Below are positions 1 to 4,507 of a DNA stretch of 5,625 nucleotides, piece after piece (position 1 is the first letter of the stretch; each line of letters opens with the position of its first letter). The notes beneath the pieces are model-generated. The model made no database searches. It was not told where the DNA came from and saw nothing but the letters and a program-made list of their open reading frames with translations. The translations under genes were made by a program, and so were the position numbers. The stretch comes from Sulfurovum sp. Lineage in GTDB: Bacteria; Campylobacterota; Campylobacteria; Campylobacterales; Sulfurovaceae. The DNA lies in assembly GCA_015661535.1 (NCBI GenBank), contig DQVY01000297.1, positions 1 to 5,625 of the forward strand. The letters are read 5' to 3'.

Positions 1-257
1 ATGATGATATTCGCATCGAGTTCATCGGAGAGGTCCACAAGAAGCTTGTTGAAACCGATGACTTTAAGATTTGAGATCTCTGTGGTACCTGCTTCTACCA
101 TAGCAACACGCTGCTCGAGGGTAAACATAGGCTTCTTAGCTGTAGAATCTGCCACTGCTACGATGATCTCATCAAACATCTTCGAGGCACGTTTCATAAT
201 GTCTAAATGTCCAACAGTAACAGGGTCAAAGGTTCCTGGGTAGATCGCACGTCTCAT
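1..257 (-). CDS. coaD: Pantetheine-phosphate adenylyltransferase, N-terminal part (runs off the left edge)
   Basis: CoaD transfers AMP from ATP to 4'-phosphopantetheine, giving dephospho-CoA; this is the penultimate step of coenzyme A synthesis in the cytosol. Only the first 85 codons are present, about half of the roughly 160-residue family length. The N-terminus MRRAIYPGTFDP holds the nucleotidyltransferase signature, followed by TVGH at residues 14-17 (the T/HxGH ATP-binding motif, H17). The substrate-contacting stretch KKPMFTLEQR is at 41-50, where K41 corresponds to Lys42 of the E. coli enzyme. The C-terminal SST-type ATP motif lies outside the window. The ATG at 255-257 is the only sensible start, because the frame meets a stop codon shortly upstream. 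It has no convincing ribosome binding site of its own, but overlaps the stop of a small upstream frame. It lies downstream of ubiX on the same strand, an order common in Campylobacterota. The identification is secure. Confidence 0.96.
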   Translation of the reverse strand, partial: MRRAIYPGTFDPVTVGHLDIMKRASKMFDEIIVAVADSTAKKPMFTLEQRVAMVEAGTTEISNLKVIGFNKLLVDLSDELDANII

Positions 258-325
258 GCCAAAAATCTTATAGATTTTTTAGTGAAGAGTGATTGTTTGA
301 CACTATATTTTTTGTATGAAATCAT
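254..325 (-). CDS. Possible 23-codon upstream ORF coupled to coaD
   Basis: This is a short frame of 23 codons beginning MISYKKYSVK and ending SIRFLA. It is basic, with no cysteine or clear membrane segment. It has a good ribosome binding site, AGAGG (331-335 on the minus strand), five bases before its ATG. Its TGA shares bases with the coaD ATG (ATGA overlap), the classic layout of translational coupling. coaD itself has only a weak Shine-Dalgarno region, so ribosomes finishing this frame could re-initiate on coaD. I recognise no protein family. It may be a coupling leader whose sequence matters little, a real small protein, or chance. No transcript or homology evidence is available here. Confidence 0.4.
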   Translation of the reverse strand: MISYKKYSVKQSLFTKKSIRFLA

Positions 326-428
326 GTTTACCTCTAGTGTATATAATTGTTTTGATGAAAAGCATAGCAAAATTCTTCATTATTCACTCTTAAGGGCATC
401 ACCTATTATTTGAGGTCCCCTTAATTCT
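258..428 (-). other. ubiX–coaD intergenic region
   Basis: This gap of 171 bases separates ubiX from coaD. Besides the 23-codon frame it holds an imperfect hairpin just after the ubiX stop: AAGGG at 392-396 pairs with CCCTT at 418-422, and inside it ACCT at 401-404 pairs with AGGT at 413-416. No T-run follows in the direction of transcription, so it is not a convincing intrinsic terminator. A TATATA on the minus strand (340-345) could be a -10 element for coaD, but it lies very close to the AGAGG site. Whether coaD is cotranscribed with ubiX or has its own promoter cannot be decided from this. Confidence 0.5.
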
Positions 429-950
429 TCACTTCCAACGCGCATAAAGTGTGTTTGGAATGCCTAGCACATCATACCATTTCCCGATGATAAATTTTTC
501 CATCTCTTCAAGGTTTGAATGTTCAGAGTAGTAACCTACTACTGGTGGTGCTATAATGACGCCAAGTGTAGCCAGTTTTTGCATATTTTCTAAGGCTATG
601 GCAGAAAATGGTAATTCTCGCGGTGCCAAAAGTAACTTCTTTTGTTCTTTTATGGCTACTGCGGCGACACGAGTGGCTAAATTGTCAGATATCCCACACG
701 CTACTTTTGCCAATGTGTTCATACTGCAAGGTATGATGGCCGTAGCATCTACTCTAAAGGAACCAGAAGAGATACTTGCTGCAATATTGTTTGAAGTATG
801 AAGTGTGACTTTTTTGTTTTCAAAACTTTCTACTGTGAAGGCATTTTCAGAGACTACAACATGCACTTCTATATTTGAGGGTAAATAATCTACAAATTTT
901 TTGCCTAACTCTACACCAGATGCACCGGTAATTACAACAACCAATTTCAT
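429..950 (-). CDS. ubiX: Flavin prenyltransferase UbiX
   Basis: UbiX joins dimethylallyl phosphate to FMN to make prenylated FMN, the cofactor of UbiD-type decarboxylases. The 173-residue protein is a single flavoprotein domain. It has GASG at 9-12 (S11), PCSMNTLA at 74-81, a GISDNLATR block at 86-94, and KEQKKLLLAPRE at 101-112. From memory of the Pseudomonas enzyme, catalytic and phosphate-binding residues map to S11, R94, K101, R111, E112 and Y141, all kept; the usual Arg near the C-terminus appears as K157. Typical members are about 185-190 residues, so this one is slightly short, mostly in the compact N-terminal third. The ATG at 948-950 has AAGG six bases upstream. Campylobacterota generally make menaquinone by the futalosine route, which uses a UbiD-like enzyme, so this gene probably serves menaquinone rather than ubiquinone; that is inference. 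Confidence 0.93.
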   Translation of the reverse strand: MKLVVVITGASGVELGKKFVDYLPSNIEVHVVVSENAFTVESFENKKVTLHTSNNIAASISSGSFRVDATAIIPCSMNTLAKVACGISDNLATRVAAVAIKEQKKLLLAPRELPFSAIALENMQKLATLGVIIAPPVVGYYSEHSNLEEMEKFIIGKWYDVLGIPNTLYARWK

Positions 951-969
951 TAGCTACCTTAACTATTAT

Positions 970-1006
970 TTTCTCTCGTTCCCATCTGTCTTTCTCTCGT
1001 TCCCAT
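970..1006 (+). repeat. 16-base direct repeat at the left edge of the REP-like cluster
   Basis: TTTCTCTCGTTCCCAT occurs at 970-985 and again at 991-1006, a spacing of 21 bases. The second copy is the beginning of the long palindrome. The first copy continues only as CTGTC before it breaks off, so it looks like a truncated extra unit in the same orientation. It ends only 19 bases from the ubiX start codon, within the presumed ubiX promoter or 5' leader. Confidence 0.8.
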
Positions 1007-1069
1007 GCTGTGCGTGGGAATGGATATATAAGTGAAGCATGCATTCCCACACACAGCATGGGAACGAGA
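995..1069. repeat. Long inverted repeat, REP/BIME-like palindromic element
   Basis: The left arm 995-1022 and right arm 1042-1069 are reverse complements at 27 of 28 positions (the single mismatch is C1013 against A1051), around a 19-base spacer. The left arm is itself a hairpin: TTCCCATGC at 1000-1008 pairs with GCGTGGGAA at 1012-1020, with one T·G pair, around a three-base loop. The right arm has the same internal symmetry with two mismatches (1044-1064). Hairpin units in head-to-head pairs are the layout of REP/BIME repeats. As I recall, the CTCGTTCCCA...TGGGAA core resembles dispersed repeats in many proteobacterial genomes. It lies between divergent genes, ubiX to the left and the 130-residue orphan to the right. 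No transposase is visible. Confidence 0.85.
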
Positions 1070-1154
1070 TTTTTATTAGAAAGATTATATCAAAAACAAA
1101 TTAGAGCGTTGTAGAATGACTCTATAAGTTCGATTATGTTAAAAACGGAGTAGT

Positions 1155-1175
1155 ATGAATATAAAGGGTGTTTAA
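1155..1175 (+). CDS. Possible six-codon leader ORF before the orphan gene
   Basis: The frame encodes MNIKGV and stops with TAA two bases before the ATG of the downstream gene. It has a good ribosome binding site, GGAG at 1147-1150, four bases before its ATG, whereas the downstream gene relies on AAAGGG at 1163-1168, inside this frame. It may be a coupling leader, or GGAG may simply be an accidental site. It is too short for any homology argument. Confidence 0.25.
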   Translation: MNIKGV

Positions 1176-1177
1176 GC

Positions 1178-1570
1178 ATGACAAAAAAAGAACTTTCTAT
1201 CAATACAAAATGGGATGAGTTTGAAATGGGAACGTGTCGGATCTTTGTAGAGACATTGAATCAATACATACCCACACTGTTTTTTCAAGACCATAAACCT
1301 AAACCAACCATCTCAAATAAAATGCTTCAATCGGTAAACGATATATTGGCCATGGATATGGACGAGTTTAACCGACTGGAAGAGATACTGGGTACCAAAG
1401 AGTATAAAATAAAAGAGATCCACATAGATCAGGACAATGATGTCTATGACGATATTTACTCCGAAATACTTGTGCAGACAGCACCAAATGTACAGGCAAG
1501 TATCATTGTTAGAGATGGTACATTTTTATGTGTGAATGACGGGAGTTTTTTTGATTCACTTACGGTGTAG
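1178..1570 (+). CDS. Hypothetical 130-residue protein
   Basis: I do not recognise this protein. The ATG at 1178 is preceded by AAAGGG (1163-1168) with a nine-base gap, an acceptable ribosome binding site. The protein is probably soluble: no signal peptide or membrane segment is evident, and the middle is acidic. Residues 45-71 look mostly helical (a run around DMDEFNRLEEIL). The C-terminal half, from about 75, alternates charged and hydrophobic residues as in beta strands, including an acidic HIDQDNDVYDD stretch at 82-92 and a VRDGTFLCVNDG hairpin-like segment at 111-122. The two cysteines (C20, C118) form no metal motif. Codon use resembles its neighbours, so the frame is probably real. It stands alone, divergent from ubiX across the repeat cluster and convergent with the tRNA gene, so context gives no function. 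Confidence 0.7.
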   Translation: MTKKELSINTKWDEFEMGTCRIFVETLNQYIPTLFFQDHKPKPTISNKMLQSVNDILAMDMDEFNRLEEILGTKEYKIKEIHIDQDNDVYDDIYSEILVQTAPNVQASIIVRDGTFLCVNDGSFFDSLTV

Positions 1571-1771
1571 AGAACTGATTGGAACCATTTTACTTTTCTC
1601 GTTCAACAGCTCTAGCCATTGAACTTCTATCAGAATTCAAGTTTTTCAGGGGTGACTATGTATTTTTGATAGATACTTTGCCAAAACAAGGCAGACTGTA
1701 ATAGCCGTAAAAGCCATATATTTTAAAAGTTAAATCTCTCTAAAAGTAAGTAAATAGGGGGTATTAAGGTG
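1571..1771. other. Gap between the orphan gene and the tRNA; possible gene remnant
   Basis: The orphan gene and the tRNA gene point toward each other across this gap. No strong hairpin with a T-run is visible for either, so neither terminator can be placed. The only structure is a weak TGCC...GGCA stem around 1679-1694. On the plus strand 1579-1701 is open for 40 codons from a TTG to TAA without an ATG. It reads like protein in part (for example FFRGDYVFLIDTLPKQ) but has no ribosome binding site. It could be a decayed gene fragment or chance. Confidence 0.4.
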
Positions 1772-1855
1772 TGGTACCCGCGGGCGGACTTGAACCGCCA
1801 CGCTCGAAAGCATCGGATTTTGAATCCGACGTGTCTACCATTCCACCACGCGGGC
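1772..1855 (-). tRNA. tRNA-Leu (anticodon CAA)
   Basis: This 84-base class II tRNA has CCA encoded (1772-1774). The acceptor stem GCCCGCG (1849-1855) pairs with CGCGGGT (1776-1782), leaving G1·U72 as a wobble pair, and A73 is the discriminator base expected for leucine. The anticodon stem TCGGA/TCCGA encloses the loop TTCAAAA, giving anticodon CAA (1820-1822), which reads UUG. The long variable arm (1800-1812) forms a three-pair stem closed by a TTCG loop, as expected for leucine. The T arm is GGCGG-TTCAAGT-CCGCC (1783-1799). The D loop is compact, with AATGGTAGA rather than the common AATTGGTAGA. No integrase or attachment-site duplication is visible beside it. Confidence 0.96.
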
Positions 1856-1865
1856 AAAAATTCCA

Positions 1866-1871
1866 TCTATA
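1866..1871 (-). promoter_or_regulatory. Candidate -10 element for tRNA-Leu
   Basis: TATAGA on the minus strand lies ten bases upstream of the mature tRNA 5' end, which would give a very short precursor leader. No clear -35 is seen, which is common for promoters in this phylum. It is a single hexamer with one mismatch to TATAAT in an AT-rich region, so it is tentative. Confidence 0.3.
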
Positions 1872-1918
1872 TGTTCCAAATGTATGTCTGGAAGCAGATA
1901 AGAGGTATTTTAAAGTTA

Positions 1919-1932
1919 TACGTTAAAACGTA
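1919..1932. repeat. Small perfect inverted repeat
   Basis: TACGTT and AACGTA flank two central A bases, a perfect six-pair inverted repeat. It sits between the divergent tRNA-Leu and ftsK genes, about 64 bases from the tRNA and about 105 bases upstream of the ftsK -10. It could be an operator or chance in AT-rich DNA. Confidence 0.35.
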
Positions 1933-1994
1933 GATGGGATTTTACAGAGTAAGTACTTAAACATCGTTTAGAATGACAGTAAATGATTATTTTA

Positions 1995-2007
1995 TGTCAA
2001 TATGACA
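1995..2007. promoter_or_regulatory. Operator-like TGTCA-N3-TGACA upstream of ftsK
   Basis: TGTCAATATGACA is a five-pair inverted repeat ending 30 bases before the ftsK -10 hexamer, so it would sit around -45 to -55 from the likely transcription start, a position suited to an activator. A further half site occurs in the repeated octamer ATGACAGT, at 1973-1980 and 2002-2009. I know no regulator in this phylum with exactly this site, so the role is inferred from position and symmetry alone. Confidence 0.3.
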
Positions 2008-2034
2008 GTTTTTCATAGATGCCTTATATAAATT

Positions 2035-2043
2035 TGTTATAAT
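2035..2043 (+). promoter_or_regulatory. Extended -10 promoter of ftsK
   Basis: TGTTATAAT contains a perfect TATAAT (2038-2043) preceded by the TGN extended -10 element. Transcription would start near 2050, leaving a leader of about 25 bases before the TTG start codon. No good -35 is present at the usual distance. This fits Campylobacterota sigma70 promoters, which rely on the -10 and upstream AT-rich sequence. Confidence 0.65.
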
Positions 2044-2062
2044 ATCTGCATTAATTAATATT

Positions 2063-2066
2063 AAGG
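2063..2066 (+). promoter_or_regulatory. Ribosome binding site that fixes the ftsK TTG start
   Basis: AAGG lies eight bases before the TTG at 2075-2077. The next in-frame ATG is codon 44, beyond the whole first membrane segment, so this site together with the membrane topology decides for the TTG start. Confidence 0.65.
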
Positions 2067-2074
2067 TCAACTTT

Positions 2075-4348
2075 TTGAAAATAACGATTATTATCACAGC
2101 GATACTTTTTTTATATGCTGCCTTCTCAACTATATTTCATGAGACAGCTTTGGTCGGTAACATAGGAAAAGTAATTGGTGATACCAATATACACCTTTTT
2201 GGTATGCTAGCTTATGCCAATATCTTCATTCTGTTCTATCCGCTTTATAAACTCTATACCAATGCTAAAGTGCGTAAAAATATTGATTTTTATTTAGGGT
2301 GGATACTTCTTTTTATGGCAATCGTGATTTTAGAAGCCTTGGTCTTGGAGAGTAAAGATGTTGGCTATCTTGGCACAGAGATCATAGACTTCTTAACGCC
2401 TTACATTGGTAAAGCAGGGCTGTGGTTGTTGTGGCTTATGACGATGGCACTTTCGTTGGTCTTTATTGTTGATGATGATTTTCATATTTCAAGTCTTACT
2501 TCAAGATCACCTAAAATGTCTTTTTCTACCTCATGGCTAACCTCAAGCCTTTCAGGGATGAAAAAGGTGTTGAAAAAACTTTTCACAAACCCTTTTGCCT
2601 CTCCTGCCTTGGAAGATGAGATGATGCCTGTATTGGACGAGGCTATGCAGGCAAAGAAAACACCGGCAAAAAGAAAAACGGCTGTAAAAAAATCTCTAGC
2701 TAAAAAACCTAAAGTAAAACCTGATATCGCAGAGAAAAAAAGTCTTGATGAAGTAGATGATTCTGTACTCAATGAGATATTGGAACTTGAACATGAGATG
2801 GAAGTTTCTCAGGCAGCAGAAGAGGCAAAAGAGGCGCTTAAAAAGAGTAAATCAAGCAGTACCAAAAGCTCAAATGTGGAGATCGTTGAAGAGCTTGAAG
2901 AAAACTCCAAACTCATGGATGCTATAGACAAGGGAGAGGTTGCCAAGCCTAAAAACTTTAAACTTCCAAAACTTGATTTCCTTCAAAAAGCACCTAAGGT
3001 GACCAAAAAAGTCAATGAAGCAGAGATAGACAGAAAGATCGAAGATCTGCTCTCCAAACTGCAACAGTTTAGAGTAGAAGGGGATGTCATACGTACCTAT
3101 AGCGGTCCTCTGGTAACAACGTTTGAATTTAAACCTGCACCGAATGTAAAGGTTTCTAAAATATTGGGTTTACAAGATGACCTTGCTATGGCACTTTCTG
3201 CTGAAACTATTCGTATACAAGCACCTATTCCAGGACGTGATGTCGTAGGCATAGAGATACCCAATGCCAACATTGATACCATCTATTTACGTGAGATATT
3301 GGAGAGTAATGTCTTTAAAGAATCTGCCTCACCTTTGACTGTTGCTTTGGGAAAAGACATTGTGGGAAAACCGTTTGTCACAGACATTAAGAAGCTTCCC
3401 CATTTACTCATAGCAGGTACTACCGGTTCTGGTAAATCAGTGGGGATCAATGCGATGATCCTTTCATTGCTCTACAGAAATGACCCTGAGCATTTAAAAC
3501 TGATGCTTATTGACCCTAAAATGCTTGAATTTGCTGCGTATGAGGACATTCCGCACCTTATTACCCCTGTGATCACTGAGCCTGCGAAAGCCATAGCAGC
3601 ACTTGCTAATATGGTGGGAGAGATGGAACGACGTTATAAGCTCATGGCAGAGGCACGTACCAAAAATATTGAAAACTATAATGAAAAAGTAAAAAAGACA
3701 GGGGATGAAGCGTTTCCTTATATTGTTGTCATTATTGACGAATTGGCAGACCTTATGATGAACGGTGGGAAAGATGTGGAGCTTAGCATTGCCAGACTTG
3801 CACAGAAGTCACGTGCCTGTGGTATACACCTTGTGGTTGCTACGCAGAGACCTTCTGTAGATGTTGTGACAGGTATGATCAAAGCGAACTTGCCTTCAAG
3901 ACTCTCTTACCGTGTAGGGTCACGCATTGACTCAAAAGTCATCTTAGATGCTATGGGTGCTGACTCTTTGCTTGGGCGAGGGGACGGACTCTTTACCCCT
4001 CCTGGTTCAACAGGACTCGTACGTATACACGCACCATGGAATACAGAAGAAGAGATAGACAAAGTAGTAGAATATATCAAAGCACAGCGTGTGCCAGAGT
4101 ATGATGAAACTTACCTGGTATCAGGTGGTGCAGCAGCTGTTGCCAATGGCGGGGATGCACCTATAGAATTGGATGCACTGTATGAAGATGCAAAACAGGT
4201 GGTACTTACAGACAACAAAACCTCCATCTCTTACTTGCAGCGTAAACTCCAAATAGGCTATAACCGTTCTGCAAATATCATAGACCAGCTTGAGGCTAAA
4301 GGGGTACTTTCTGCACCCAATGCAAAAGGGAACAGAGAAATACTCTAA
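2075..4348 (+). CDS. ftsK: DNA translocase FtsK
   Basis: FtsK is a septum-bound, ATP-driven DNA pump that moves the chromosome termini apart and activates Xer recombination at dif during division. The 757-residue protein has four membrane segments (about 3-20, 43-60, 72-91, 113-132). A charged linker (about 135-310) follows, with a lysine-rich stretch at 194-216 and an acidic helical stretch at 223-256. The motor alpha/beta domains come next: Walker A GTTGSGKS at 448-455, Walker B VVIIDELADL at 551-560, and the family signature TQRPSVDVVTG at 590-600. The C-terminal winged-helix gamma domain (about 697-757, with IGYNRSANIIDQLEAKG) reads polarity sequences on DNA. It is much shorter than the E. 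coli protein (about 1330) because the linker is short. The start is TTG, supported by AAGG upstream and by the first membrane segment beginning at once. All core motifs are intact. Confidence 0.97.
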   Translation: MKITIIITAILFLYAAFSTIFHETALVGNIGKVIGDTNIHLFGMLAYANIFILFYPLYKLYTNAKVRKNIDFYLGWILLFMAIVILEALVLESKDVGYLGTEIIDFLTPYIGKAGLWLLWLMTMALSLVFIVDDDFHISSLTSRSPKMSFSTSWLTSSLSGMKKVLKKLFTNPFASPALEDEMMPVLDEAMQAKKTPAKRKTAVKKSLAKKPKVKPDIAEKKSLDEVDDSVLNEILELEHEMEVSQAAEEAKEALKKSKSSSTKSSNVEIVEELEENSKLMDAIDKGEVAKPKNFKLPKLDFLQKAPKVTKKVNEAEIDRKIEDLLSKLQQFRVEGDVIRTYSGPLVTTFEFKPAPNVKVSKILGLQDDLAMALSAETIRIQAPIPGRDVVGIEIPNANIDTIYLREILESNVFKESASPLTVALGKDIVGKPFVTDIKKLPHLLIAGTTGSGKSVGINAMILSLLYRNDPEHLKLMLIDPKMLEFAAYEDIPHLITPVITEPAKAIAALANMVGEMERRYKLMAEARTKNIENYNEKVKKTGDEAFPYIVVIIDELADLMMNGGKDVELSIARLAQKSRACGIHLVVATQRPSVDVVTGMIKANLPSRLSYRVGSRIDSKVILDAMGADSLLGRGDGLFTPPGSTGLVRIHAPWNTEEEIDKVVEYIKAQRVPEYDETYLVSGGAAAVANGGDAPIELDALYEDAKQVVLTDNKTSISYLQRKLQIGYNRSANIIDQLEAKGVLSAPNAKGNREIL

Positions 4349-4507
4349 GTGTTACTTTTTGTTTCATCCTCTTGTTTTTTAGCTATAATTCTGTAACCAT
4401 CCGATACAAACAGACAGACTCATCCAAACCTTCTCTATATAGTAAGTACAATATCACTACATTTTGGCTAATATCTGCTTACAAAATATATAACACAGGA
4501 GACCACC
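4349..4507 (+). promoter_or_regulatory. ftsK–acnB intergenic region with candidate acnB promoter
   Basis: A perfect TATAAT at 4384-4389 would start transcription near 4396, giving acnB a leader of about 110 bases. A second, weaker candidate is TACAAT at 4447-4452. Neither has a clear -35. After the ftsK stop there is only a four-pair AAGT-GTT-ACTT hairpin followed by T-rich sequence, so read-through from ftsK is possible. The acnB ribosome binding site is AGGAG at 4497-4501, six bases before the ATG. I see no recognisable riboswitch or operator. Confidence 0.4.

Noticed and set aside
207..413. Plus-strand open frame of 68 codons opposite coaD and the ubiX–coaD gap
   Set aside because: It is antisense to the confident coaD start region and has no ribosome binding site or recognisable protein; it is explained by AT-rich noncoding sequence.
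353..418. A 21-codon minus-strand frame just after ubiX
   Set aside because: Its ATG has only AGG at too short a distance, and it shows no overlap or family signal; unlike the 23-codon frame, nothing supports it.
556..801. Plus-strand open frame inside ubiX
   Set aside because: It is the antisense shadow of the strongly conserved ubiX coding sequence.
847..1059. Minus-strand open frame of 70 codons upstream of ubiX
   Set aside because: It overlaps ubiX in another frame and its first half is the REP-like repeat read as protein (RTAWERE-type sequence), a typical spurious product of palindromic repeats.
1591..1605. Fourth copy of the REP-like unit (TTTTCTCGTTC)
   Set aside because: The match to the repeat stops after about ten bases and lacks the TGGGAA partner; chance similarity is likely.
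1772..1855. tRNA-Leu as an integration site of a genomic island
   Set aside because: No integrase and no duplicated 3' tRNA end appears within the window, and the neighbours ftsK and ubiX are core genes.
4344..4380. Intrinsic terminator after ftsK
   Set aside because: The AAGT-GTT-ACTT stem has four pairs, mostly A-T, and the T-rich stretch is interrupted; too weak to call.
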